Below, one piece after another: positions 7,018 through 14,055 of a stretch of DNA of 16,809 bases. The notes under the pieces were generated by a model that had not been told where the DNA came from, made no database searches, and saw nothing but the letters and a program-made list of their open reading frames with translations. The DNA lies in NCBI GenBank assembly GCA_023429265.1, contig JAEYVS010000117.1, positions 1 through 16,809 on the forward strand. The letters are read 5' to 3'. The stretch comes from Bacteroidota bacterium. Lineage in GTDB: Bacteria > Bacteroidota > Ignavibacteria > Tepidaquicellales > Tepidaquicellaceae. Position numbers and translations under genes: made by a program. Numbering within the stretch: the first letter of the stretch is position 1; every line of letters starts with the position of its first letter.

Positions 7018-7374
7018 TTAACCCTGTTTGCCAATACGTCCCAAATGTGTATTGTGGAAAGAGTCAATATGTTTTAGCCCGTACCCAAGCATCCGGTCAA
7101 AGCTTGAATGCGCAAATATTATCAACCCTGCGAATTGCATTATTTGATCCACGGTAATCAATCCAGTCAGATAAAGGATTATGGCGATGGTTTTACTATG
7201 GAATACATTGTAGATAAGGGCACCGGTCTTGCTATTAATGAGATATCCGAGAAGTCCAATGTCCGGAGAAAGAAAAAAGACAGCAAACCACCACCAAGGA
7301 ATATCCAGAGAAGTGAATAAATAAATCGACAGAGCCAGCATCGCGGCTTCTTCAAGCTTTAAAACATTTTTCAT
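7018..7374 (-). CDS. DUF4260 small membrane protein
   Basis: The 118-residue product fits the DUF4260 family. Hydrophobic segments lie at about 9-25 (LKLEEAAMLALSIYLF), 28-45 (WWWFAVFFLSPDIGLLGYL), 58-75 and 78-92, with the conserved-looking elements FFLSPDIGLLGYL, GALIYNVFHS and HSSFDRMLGYGLKH. The function is not known. The protein should span the inner membrane three or four times. It lies 9 bases after dnaB in the same direction, so it is probably the last gene of the UDG-dnaB transcript, and it converges on the plus-strand GNAT gene with no visible terminator between them. Confidence 0.82.
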   Translation of the reverse strand: MKNVLKLEEAAMLALSIYLFTSLDIPWWWFAVFFLSPDIGLLGYLINSKTGALIYNVFHSKTIAIILYLTGLITVDQIMQFAGLIIFAHSSFDRMLGYGLKHIDSFHNTHLGRIGKQG

Positions 7375-7383
7375 TTCAGAATA

Positions 7384-8844
7384 TTAAAATGGAGAATCTT
7401 CATCATCATTACCCTGCGACATAGGTGGGATCTCTATCACAGGATGTTTTGATTGATTCTCAAACTTCGCGAACTCATCCAGGAATATCAGATCGAAGTC
7501 TCCTGTAGGACCGTTTCTCTGCTTACCGATAATAATCTCGGCTTTGCGCTTGAGTTCTCGGTGATCGGGGTTGTCCGCGTCGTATTTCATACCCATAATT
7601 GGACGGTGCACGAACATAACTAGGTCAGCATCCTGCTCGATAGCTCCTGATTCACGAAGGTCGGCGAGCTGCGGGCGTTTTTCCTTGCCCCGCTGTTCTA
7701 TGCCTCTATTAAGCTGGGCACAGGCGACTACGGGTATGTCTAACTCTTTCGCGAGAGCTTTCAAGCCCCTGGAAACGTATGCAACCTCAAGGTCTCTACG
7801 CTCCGCACTATCGGGACCTTTTACAAGCTGAAGGTAATCAACGATTATCATTTCAATGTCATTGTCCTGCTTCATTCGCCGGGCTTTCGCACGCAGCTCA
7901 AGGATGGAAAGTTCGCTAGAGTCGTCTATGTATAGATTCGTCTTCAGCTTATGGTATGTATTAAGAACCTTATTCCAGTCTTCGGGTGATGATTTGCCGG
8001 ACTTTAATTTTTTTCCGTCAACCCGGGCTTCACCCGCAAGGAGTCTAAGAATGAGTTCCCGGACAGACATTTCAAGAGAAAAAATACCTATTGATTTATT
8101 GTGATCGACTGCGGCATTACGGGCGATATTCATCGCGAAAGCTGTTTTTCCGTGGGAGGGACGTCCTGCAATAATTACAAGCTCCGATTTCTGAAGCCCC
8201 ACCGTCATCTCATCGAGTCTTTCATATCCGGTTGGAATTCCAATTATACCGCTTTTATTGCTGCGCTGATCACCCAGCTCGGCGATCAGTTTCTCAATCT
8301 CTTCTTTTACGGAAATAATCTTCTTTTTGGAAAGTGACTCCGATATGTCAAGTATCTTCTGTTCTGCCTCATCGAGAATATTAAAGGTATTAATGGTCGG
8401 ATCGAAGCATTTATTTACTATCCCGGAGGATATGCTGATAAGGTAGCGGAGTATGAACTTTTCGTAAATGATCCTGGCGTAATAATCGGTATTCGCGGAA
8501 GTAGATACTCCCGCGCTTAGCTCAATGATGTAATCCACACCTCCTATCTCATCCAGTTTACCCATTCTCTTTAGCTCTTCCTTAAGTGTATTCGGGTCTA
8601 CTGGTTCATTCTTTTCGTCCAGGTTAATCATTGCCTGGAATATAATGCCGTGAGAGGGTCTGTAGAAATGCCTGTGGTCAAGTATCTGGAGGACCTCGTT
8701 CATTACGGAATTGTCCAGCATTACCGCGCTCAGGATCTTCTCTTCAAGGTCGAGGGCATTTGGGGCTATCCTGCCTTCGCCGAGGTCTTTGCTTTCATCA
8801 GGCAGCTCTATTAATTGAAGGTTATGTTTCTTTGACTTTGCCAT
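7384..8844 (-). CDS. dnaB: Replicative DNA helicase DnaB
   Basis: DnaB is the hexameric 5'-3' helicase that unwinds DNA ahead of the replisome and recruits primase. The 486-residue product has the N-terminal helical domain (about 28-130, starting NALDLEEKILSAVM), a linker, and the RecA-like ATPase domain. In that domain Walker A is GRPSHGKT (227-234), Walker B is MIIVDYLQL (332-340), QLNR lies at 377-380 and the DLRESGAIEQDAD motif at 395-407; QRNGPTG further on supplies the arginine-finger region. The length is normal and there is no intein at the P-loop, a common insertion site. The ATG overlaps the UDG stop codon by one base (TAATG), so the two are translationally coupled. An acidic tail (GNDDEDSPF) ends the protein. 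Confidence 0.98.
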   Translation of the reverse strand: MAKSKKHNLQLIELPDESKDLGEGRIAPNALDLEEKILSAVMLDNSVMNEVLQILDHRHFYRPSHGIIFQAMINLDEKNEPVDPNTLKEELKRMGKLDEIGGVDYIIELSAGVSTSANTDYYARIIYEKFILRYLISISSGIVNKCFDPTINTFNILDEAEQKILDISESLSKKKIISVKEEIEKLIAELGDQRSNKSGIIGIPTGYERLDEMTVGLQKSELVIIAGRPSHGKTAFAMNIARNAAVDHNKSIGIFSLEMSVRELILRLLAGEARVDGKKLKSGKSSPEDWNKVLNTYHKLKTNLYIDDSSELSILELRAKARRMKQDNDIEMIIVDYLQLVKGPDSAERRDLEVAYVSRGLKALAKELDIPVVACAQLNRGIEQRGKEKRPQLADLRESGAIEQDADLVMFVHRPIMGMKYDADNPDHRELKRKAEIIIGKQRNGPTGDFDLIFLDEFAKFENQSKHPVIEIPPMSQGNDDEDSPF

Positions 8845-9662
8845 TATTTATTTTCTTTCATCATTTTATCGTATTCGGCTCTGAGAAGCTGTACATCTTC
8901 CCAGGCAGGTTTTTTCCAGTGAGGATTTCTAAGTAAGGCGGCAGGATGATAAGTAACCATCATTTTTATTCCATTATACAGGTGGAATTTCCCCCGCAGT
9001 TTTCCAAGCGGCTCCTTTGTTTTCAAAAGTGTCTGTGACGCAAAGGTACCAAGTGCGAGAATAAGCTTTGGTTTAATTAATTCAAGCTGTTTAACGAGGT
9101 ACGGTTCACACTGCTCTATTTCATATGGCAATGGGTTGCGGTTATCGGGCGGACGTGATTTGAGAATATTCGCGATAAAGACTTCATCCCGCTCGAAATT
9201 TATCGCCTGCAGAATCTTGGTCAGAAGCTGTCCCGCGCGTCCAATAAATGGTTTTCCCTGTTTATCCTCTTCCGCACCGGGCGCTTCACCAACGCATACA
9301 ATGTCTGCATTCGGATTGCCGGTACCAAAGACAAAATTGGTGCGTGTCTTCCAAAGGTCGCATTTTTGGCAGTCCTTTATGGCTTCTCGTAATTCATCGA
9401 GGGTCGAAGAATTCATCCAGTCTTCCTGCGTAAAAATATATGTACCCGCGCCCTCTCTAACGAGCGTGCCGTCTTCCGCAATTTTTGAGCCGGTAGCCTG
9501 AATTGTTTTTTTCTTTGCCATACCTGTATTGTTCTCTGCAGGAATATTGTAATCCCCGTCAGAGGCTTCGATCTCACTTTCAAAAATATCCAACGGGCTG
9601 TACTTTTCTTTGTACTTTAGATAATTAATAGCCCCGTCCAATATCTTATGGATGTCACTCAA
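8844..9662 (-). CDS. Family 4 uracil-DNA glycosylase (Fe-S type) with N-terminal extension
   Basis: This base-excision repair enzyme removes uracil from DNA. The catalytic core has GEAPGAEEDKQGKPFIGRAG (125-144) and, near the end, the MVTYHPAALLRNP motif (235-247). Iron-sulfur ligands: C98 and C101 (DCQKC) and C185 (EIEQC) are present. The position of the remaining ligand, in NILKSRPP, is Ser169, where the characterised family has KCRPP. The spacing to C185 (15 residues between) is exactly what the cysteine would have, so one ligand appears to be replaced. About 95 residues precede the core, low in complexity and without a recognised domain. The start shown is TTG, because no ATG lies in frame until codon 48; the true start is uncertain. 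It overlaps dnaB by one base. Confidence 0.93.
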   Translation of the reverse strand: MSDIHKILDGAINYLKYKEKYSPLDIFESEIEASDGDYNIPAENNTGMAKKKTIQATGSKIAEDGTLVREGAGTYIFTQEDWMNSSTLDELREAIKDCQKCDLWKTRTNFVFGTGNPNADIVCVGEAPGAEEDKQGKPFIGRAGQLLTKILQAINFERDEVFIANILKSRPPDNRNPLPYEIEQCEPYLVKQLELIKPKLILALGTFASQTLLKTKEPLGKLRGKFHLYNGIKMMVTYHPAALLRNPHWKKPAWEDVQLLRAEYDKMMKENK

Positions 9663-9685
9663 AGGAGAATGTTGTTTGGTTTTAA

Positions 9686-9693
9686 CAAATATA
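9686..9693 (-). promoter_or_regulatory. Candidate TANNTTTG (-7) promoter element for the UDG-dnaB operon
   Basis: On the minus strand the sequence reads TATATTTG, an exact match to the Bacteroidota sigma-A -7 consensus TANNTTTG. It would put the transcript start close to 9680, leaving a leader of about 18-20 bases before the TTG start. No TTTG -33 element was found at the expected distance, so support is partial. It lies in the 104-base gap between coaBC's stop and the UDG start. Confidence 0.4.
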
Positions 9694-9766
9694 CATAAAT
9701 ATCAGTGATACGACTGTTTATAAGTAGTCGGAAATTTGTGAATAACTTAATAAAATTGTTAATTAC

Positions 9767-10972
9767 TTAGAGGAGTTTGTCAATAATCTTGTTAGCAACA
9801 TCATATTTTGACATTAATGGCAGGTTTTCCTCGGATTCTTTGTCTATTATTGTGACGATGTTGGTATCGGTCCCGAATCCGGCTCCTTCAGTGTTCGGAT
9901 TATTTAAAACGATAAAGTCGAGGTTTTTCTTATTTAGCTTTTCGCGCGCGTTTTCTACTCCATTATCCGTTTCCATCGCAAATCCGACAAGCTTAAATCC
10001 ATTCTTGTTTTTGCCGAGGTAGTCCAAAATGTCGGCTGCTTTACCAAATTCAAATACGAACCTGTCCCGGTTTTCCTTCTTTATCTTATTGTCCACGGAA
10101 TCCACAGGAACAAAATCCTCCACCGCCGCCGTCATTATTATGATATCCTGATCACCCATAAATTCTTTGACAGCATCAAACATCTGCTCACCTGTCTCCA
10201 CATTTATCCTTTGAACACCATACAAATCTTCGAGATGAACTTTCCCGGCAATCAGTGTCACCTCCGCTCCCCTGTCCCGCGCTGCCTTTGCAACTGCAAA
10301 CCCCATCTTACCTGATGAATGATTTGTAATGAATCTCACAGCATCGATGTACTCCAGTGTTGGTCCGGCTGTCACCAGAACTTTCCTTCCCTTCAGATCC
10401 TCCTGCCTCAGCAGCTCATTTTTTACATACTCAAAAATATCTTCAGGTTCAGCCATCCGTCCAATGCCTATAAGACCGCTGGCGAGCTCTCCTGCTTCAG
10501 GATCTATAATCTTATAACCACGCTTTTGCAGAGCTTTAAGATTTTCCTGAGTGATCTCATTTTTATACATATCATCGTCCATTGTCGGAGCGATGACCAG
10601 CGGGCATCTTGCCGAGAGCACCGCAGCCAGAAGAAAATTACCGCTTTCACCGTGGACAATCTTAGCGATAGTATTAGCGGTTGCCGGAGCAACTACAAAT
10701 ATATCCGCCCATAAACCCAGGTTTACGTGCCAGGTACGGGTATCTACTTTTTCTACGTTTTCGAGATCATCTTCCTGCGGGAGGAGATTGATGAGAACTT
10801 CATTCTTTGACAGGGCTGAGAGAGTTACGGGGGAAACAAATTTAGTCGCGGAGGGTGTCATAATGACCTTTACCTCCGCTCCTTCCTTCACAAAATATCT
10901 TACCAAGTAGCATACTTTATAGGCGGCTATGCCGCCGCTGATACCTAATAATATTTTCTTTCCTTTTAGCAT
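9767..10972 (-). CDS. coaBC: Bifunctional phosphopantothenoylcysteine decarboxylase/phosphopantothenate-cysteine ligase CoaBC
   Basis: CoaBC joins cysteine to 4'-phosphopantothenate and then decarboxylates the product, giving 4'-phosphopantetheine for coenzyme A. The 401-residue product has the FMN-binding CoaC domain (1 to about 185): GISGGIAAYK (10-19), His82 in HVNLG, the PATANT motif (96-101), APTMDDDM (128-135) and GELASGLIGIGRM. The CoaB domain follows from about 194: LVTAGPTLEYIDAVRFITNHSSGKMG, then AAVEDF and the DNKIKKE lysine segment. Two positions differ from E. coli CoaC: PAMN is PTMD, and the Cys in ACG is Ser in ASG. From memory, both changes are common in Bacteroidota. It is the last gene of the gmk-rpoZ-coaBC operon, 11 bases after rpoZ. 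A perfect inverted repeat spans its start codon. Confidence 0.96.
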   Translation of the reverse strand: MLKGKKILLGISGGIAAYKVCYLVRYFVKEGAEVKVIMTPSATKFVSPVTLSALSKNEVLINLLPQEDDLENVEKVDTRTWHVNLGLWADIFVVAPATANTIAKIVHGESGNFLLAAVLSARCPLVIAPTMDDDMYKNEITQENLKALQKRGYKIIDPEAGELASGLIGIGRMAEPEDIFEYVKNELLRQEDLKGRKVLVTAGPTLEYIDAVRFITNHSSGKMGFAVAKAARDRGAEVTLIAGKVHLEDLYGVQRINVETGEQMFDAVKEFMGDQDIIIMTAAVEDFVPVDSVDNKIKKENRDRFVFEFGKAADILDYLGKNKNGFKLVGFAMETDNGVENAREKLNKKNLDFIVLNNPNTEGAGFGTDTNIVTIIDKESEENLPLMSKYDVANKIIDKLL

Positions 10973-10982
10973 TCTGCTAAAA
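10964..10982 (-). repeat. Perfect inverted repeat across the coaBC start codon
   Basis: TTTTAGCA (10964-10971) pairs perfectly with TGCTAAAA (10975-10982) around the 3-base loop TTC. On the mRNA the loop is GAA, and the AUG of coaBC begins in its last base and runs into the 3' arm. The hairpin would hold the start codon, and nothing resembling a Shine-Dalgarno site lies outside it. Confidence 0.6.
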
Positions 10983-10983
10983 A

Positions 10984-11274
10984 TTACTCTTCATCCCTGT
11001 ATCTGAACTCAAGCTCATTGTCCATCATTTCCTGAATTGCCTGGATGGTCGGTTTATTTCTCATTTCAAAGTCCAATGAGATATTGAGCTTATCCTGGTT
11101 CATTATGGTATCGTCTTCGGTTTCCTTTTCTATAACAGGTTGAAGTCTTTGCCCTAATTCGACTTTGCGCTCATCATTGATGTGCCTGGCGCGTCTGGAA
11201 CATATTACCGTCGATTCATACACATTTGCTGCATTCTCTTCGAATTTCTGCAGATCTAATGTTTTCATTGCCAT
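10984..11274 (-). CDS. rpoZ: DNA-directed RNA polymerase omega subunit
   Basis: Omega is the small subunit that helps beta-prime fold and join RNA polymerase. The 96-residue product has the omega core: the YESTVICSRRARHINDERK segment (about 19-37), where R-R-A-R-x-I-N corresponds to the conserved R-A/R-x-x-I-N region, and a C-terminal acidic part with KPTIQAIQEMMDNELEFRYRDEE. The divergent sequence is usual for Bacteroidota/Chlorobi omega. The position directly between gmk and coaBC is the classic rpoZ place and strongly supports the call. A good GAGGA site lies 7 bases before the ATG chosen; a second ATG two codons on is also possible. Confidence 0.9.
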   Translation of the reverse strand: MAMKTLDLQKFEENAANVYESTVICSRRARHINDERKVELGQRLQPVIEKETEDDTIMNQDKLNISLDFEMRNKPTIQAIQEMMDNELEFRYRDEE

Positions 11275-11297
11275 TGTCTGATCCTCGTTTGTTTAAT

Positions 11298-11843
11298 TTA
11301 ATTTAATATTATTTCTTCTACTTCATTTACAGCTTTATCCAGGTCATCATTTACCACCTGGTGATCGAACTTCTTTCCTTCTTCCATTTCCATATCTATC
11401 CTTTTCAGCCGCTCTTCAATGTGATCATTTGGTTCGGTACCTCTGTTTTTAAGTCTCTCCCTCAAAGTCTCTTTATCCGGAGGCTTTATGAATATCAATA
11501 CTGCTTTACTGCCATAAATTTTTTTTAATGAAAGAGCGCCTTTTACATCTATGTCAAATATCAAATCCTTATCTTTTTGAATGACATCATCCACAAACGT
11601 TTTCAAAGTACCGTAATAATGGTCATTAAACAGCTTCTCAAACTCCACAAGGTCATCATCATCGATCCGGTCTTCAAACTCCTTCTTTGAGAGAAAAAAA
11701 TAATCCACACCCTCGGTTTCATTTTCTCTTTTGGGCCTGGATGTAGCAGAAACCGAAAAAACAAGTTCAGGATGTTTTTCCAGGATCCTTCTTACAATAG
11801 TGGTCTTTCCTGCGCCGGATGGAGCTGAAATAACAAAAAGCAT
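11298..11843 (-). CDS. gmk: Guanylate kinase
   Basis: Gmk phosphorylates GMP to GDP with ATP, an essential step of purine nucleotide supply and of (p)ppGpp metabolism. The 181-residue product begins at the P-loop (MLFVISAPSGAGKTT, Walker A at residues 7-15). It carries the GMP-binding segment VSATSRPKRENETEGVDYFFLS (Ser, Arg and Tyr contacts), the DIDVKGALSLKK segment, and the lid-like RLKNRGTEPNDHIEERLKR region. It is short compared with the E. coli enzyme (about 207 residues) because both ends are minimal, but no motif is missing. It lies 18 bases after yicC and 23 before rpoZ in one operon. Confidence 0.97.
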   Translation of the reverse strand: MLFVISAPSGAGKTTIVRRILEKHPELVFSVSATSRPKRENETEGVDYFFLSKKEFEDRIDDDDLVEFEKLFNDHYYGTLKTFVDDVIQKDKDLIFDIDVKGALSLKKIYGSKAVLIFIKPPDKETLRERLKNRGTEPNDHIEERLKRIDMEMEEGKKFDHQVVNDDLDKAVNEVEEIILN

Positions 11844-11861
11844 TACAGATCTTTAATTGAT

Positions 11862-12743
11862 TTATTCGACATTTTGCAGCTGCTCCCGAATCTTTTCAAG
11901 CTCTTCCTTCAAAACAGATGCTGCCTGTGAAATTTCCGCGCTCATCGATTTTGAAGCTATTGTATTTACTTCCCTGTTCATCTCCTGCACGAGGAATACA
12001 AGCCTTCTTCCCGCGAGCTCATCCGAATCTATATACTCTTTGAAATACTTTAAATGACTATCCAGCCGGGTACTTTCTTCACTTATGTCGAGTTTGTCCG
12101 AAAGCAGAACAAGCTCCATTTCAAGCCTCTTCTCATCTATAAGCTCTTTATCTGCCAATAAGGTTTCCATCTTCTTAACCACCTTTTCCTTGGCAACCGG
12201 CTTATTAACCTCAGAAATCCCGAGGATCCTTTCAGTTTCCTTACCAATGAAATCAATTCTTTTCAACAAATCTTCCCGTATATGGTCTCCCTCTTTGACC
12301 TTCATTTCAATCACGTCGTCAACTGCCTTATTCAATAATTCCGATATAAAAGCAAATTCTTCATCCGAAACGTCGGCAGTATCATTCATATCCAGCACTT
12401 CTGAAAACTTCAGCAAATGCTCCAGCCCGATCTCACCATTCACACCGGTTTTACTTTTAAGCTCCTCCAGCATCTTGTAATAATACATTGCGGCATCTTC
12501 GTTCACCTTTACCTGGTAATCTGCCGAGCCGTCCGTCTTGACATTCAGTGAAGCGTTGATCTTTCCGCGTGATATCTTTTTCTTGATTACGTCCTTTAGC
12601 TGAAAGTCTTTTGAGGACAGATACCTGGGATATTTAAAGCTTATTTCACAAAACCTGTTATTAACCGATCTTAATTCGACTGAATAGTTCTTTCCGTCAA
12701 AATCACCTTCAGCTTTGCCGTAGCCGGTCATGCTAATAATCAT
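11862..12743 (-). CDS. yicC: YicC-family endoribonuclease
   Basis: The 293-residue product begins MIISMTGYGKAEGDF, the diagnostic start of YicC proteins (SMTGYG). It ends with the DUF1732-type segment LAGRRLVFLVQEMNREVNTIASKS followed by a helical tail. The middle has LEMELVLLSDKLDISEESTRLDSHLKYF, another family block. E. coli YicC has been described as an endoribonuclease that promotes decay of the small RNA RyhB. The role in this group is inferred from the family only. It sits directly upstream of gmk, a commonly conserved pairing. Its ATG overlaps the stop of the preceding SDR gene by 4 bases (ATGA), which suggests coupled translation. Confidence 0.96.
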   Translation of the reverse strand: MIISMTGYGKAEGDFDGKNYSVELRSVNNRFCEISFKYPRYLSSKDFQLKDVIKKKISRGKINASLNVKTDGSADYQVKVNEDAAMYYYKMLEELKSKTGVNGEIGLEHLLKFSEVLDMNDTADVSDEEFAFISELLNKAVDDVIEMKVKEGDHIREDLLKRIDFIGKETERILGISEVNKPVAKEKVVKKMETLLADKELIDEKRLEMELVLLSDKLDISEESTRLDSHLKYFKEYIDSDELAGRRLVFLVQEMNREVNTIASKSMSAEISQAASVLKEELEKIREQLQNVE

Positions 12744-13492
12744 ACTAAGACTCTGCCTCCATCAACCACAAAGATATGCCCGGTAATGTATTCATTTTCT
12801 TCTGCAAGGTAATTTATTAAACTAGTAATGTCTTTTGCTTTTCCAAATTCTTTCATTGGGTACTTTTTAACTTCCAGCGGGTCCACCGTATGATTAGGGT
12901 CATCTTCTATCACTATCGTTCCGGGAGCAATCCCGTTTACCAGTATCTCCGGAGCCAGTCTCCGCGCCATTATCTTTGTGAGCTTATGAACGCCGGCTTT
13001 TGATGCGGAATACGGAATGAATTTTGGCCAGTTTAGAATGCCTCCGAGAGAACACAGATTAATGATCCTTTTCCTGTTTTCTCTTTCAGCTCCTGCCCCG
13101 CTATCAAGCATTAATTTTGCGCCTTCCTGCGAACAAAAAAGAGTGCCCTTGAGATTTATCCCCAGAACTTTATCGATCAACTCTTCCGTTATATCAAAGA
13201 AATCCACTTCCTCAAACACCGCCGCGTTATTAACAAGCATATCGAGAGAGCCTATTTCTTTACGTACGATCTCAAACATAGACTTAACTTCACCGGTTTT
13301 ACTAACGTCGGCTTTAACGGGGTAAGCCTTAACGCCAAGTTTTTCAATCTCTCCGGCTGTCTCCGCGACGGCATCCGGGGATGAACCATTATAGTTTAGA
13401 ACTATATCAAATCCTTTCTCGGCAAGTGAGATGGAAATATCCTTACCCAGCCGCCTCACTCCACCGGTCACCAATGCGATCTTATTGCCCAT
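12740..13492 (-). CDS. SDR-family oxidoreductase, possibly FolM/pteridine-reductase-like
   Basis: The 250-residue product is a classical SDR: the cofactor loop is TGGVRRLG at residues 9-16, the NNAAVF segment at 88-93, Ser148 in NLCSLGG, and Tyr161 and Lys165 in YSASK, with NGIAPGTI after them. The Arg-Arg in TGGxRRxG resembles dihydromonapterin reductases (FolM) and pteridine reductases, which prefer NADPH and reduce pterins. That is a family resemblance only, and a FabG-like function is equally open. It is the first protein gene of the yicC-gmk-rpoZ-coaBC transcript and overlaps yicC by 4 bases. The tRNA-Arg gene begins 56 bases upstream in the same direction, and a hairpin lies between. 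Confidence 0.9.
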   Translation of the reverse strand: MGNKIALVTGGVRRLGKDISISLAEKGFDIVLNYNGSSPDAVAETAGEIEKLGVKAYPVKADVSKTGEVKSMFEIVRKEIGSLDMLVNNAAVFEEVDFFDITEELIDKVLGINLKGTLFCSQEGAKLMLDSGAGAERENRKRIINLCSLGGILNWPKFIPYSASKAGVHKLTKIMARRLAPEILVNGIAPGTIVIEDDPNHTVDPLEVKKYPMKEFGKAKDITSLINYLAEENEYITGHIFVVDGGRVLV

Positions 13493-13529
13493 TATCTGTA
13501 ATCTCTACGAATTGTGAAACTCAATGAAC

Positions 13530-13543
13530 TGCGCCCCGGCGCA
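13530..13543. repeat. GC-rich hairpin between the tRNA and the SDR gene
   Basis: TGCGCC (13530-13535) faces GGCGCA (13538-13543), giving a stem of at least five GC-rich base pairs with a four-base loop. On the minus strand it lies 5 bases beyond the tRNA's mature 3' end and is not followed by T residues. It could mark tRNA 3' processing or weak termination. Confidence 0.5.
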
Positions 13544-13548
13544 CCTTG

Positions 13549-13621
13549 TGCCCTTGGGATGAATCGAACATCCGACACTCGGTTTAGGAAACCGATGCTC
13601 TATCCACTGAGCTACAAGGGC
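13549..13621 (-). tRNA. tRNA-Arg (anticodon CCT)
   Basis: The minus strand folds as a standard 73-base tRNA. The acceptor GCCCTTG pairs with CAAGGGC. The D arm is GCTC-AGTGGAT-AGAGC, and the anticodon stem TCGGT/ACCGA holds the loop TTCCTAA with anticodon CCT. The T arm is GGATG-TTCGATT-CATCC, with discriminator A. CCA is not encoded, so it must be added after transcription. The anticodon reads AGG codons. Confidence 0.97.
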
Positions 13622-13745
13622 AAAATTCAGTGAATTTAGAAGATAATTTGATTTTTATACTTATACAATTCAATAATTTAGATAAGGCTGGGTTGGTGTA
13701 AATAGTACAGAAGGATTGGCTTAAAAATGCGTGTATCAGGCGGAT

Positions 13746-13970
13746 TTATTGGGCTTCAATCGAATTTCCGCTGATTTGTCCGCCTTTTGGTGTAATTTCT
13801 GTGATGGTCTTATAAAATATGCTTTCCTGACGGATTTTGAGGTATTTTCCGTTAGGATCTCCTCCCCATCTTCCAATGACAGTTTTTACATTTCTGCCAA
13901 CGTGGAAAGATACGCTCACTACCTGCCCGTATAATTCCTTCATTTTTTCGTTGTACTTTGTCAGCTTCAT
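13746..13970 (-). CDS. Hypothetical small protein (74 aa)
   Basis: I do not recognise this protein. The likely start is the ATG at 13970, giving MKLTKYNEKMKELYGQ and 74 residues; a TTG five codons upstream would give 79. It is basic, without a signal peptide or membrane segment, and has a compact middle (VVSVSFHVGRNVKTVIGRWGGDPNGKYLKIR) that looks like beta-strands around an R-W-G-G-D-P-N-G turn. It stands alone between the tRNA and the exported-protein genes. A TATTTTTG promoter-like element lies immediately upstream. The codon-like composition and clean start support a real gene, but the length keeps confidence moderate. Confidence 0.55.
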   Translation of the reverse strand: MKLTKYNEKMKELYGQVVSVSFHVGRNVKTVIGRWGGDPNGKYLKIRQESIFYKTITEITPKGGQISGNSIEAQ

Positions 13971-13973
13971 ATA

Positions 13974-13981
13974 CAAAAATA
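13974..13981 (-). promoter_or_regulatory. Candidate TANNTTTG element immediately before the 74-aa gene
   Basis: The minus strand reads TATTTTTG, an exact match to TANNTTTG, ending 4 bases before the ATG at 13970. If it is a -7 element, transcription would start at or next to the A of the ATG, giving a leaderless mRNA. A TTTG upstream lies too far away (about 25 bases) for the usual spacing. Confidence 0.3.
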
Positions 13982-14055
13982 ACAAAAGCTAAATTAACGT
14001 ACAATTCAAAGCAGAAATGCAGAAAATGAATTACATACAGGTGTATATATTATAC

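Noticed and set aside
7384..8844. Possible intein in dnaB, a common host gene
   Set aside because: The protein runs through the P-loop and the C-terminal motifs at normal length (486 residues), with no intein blocks.
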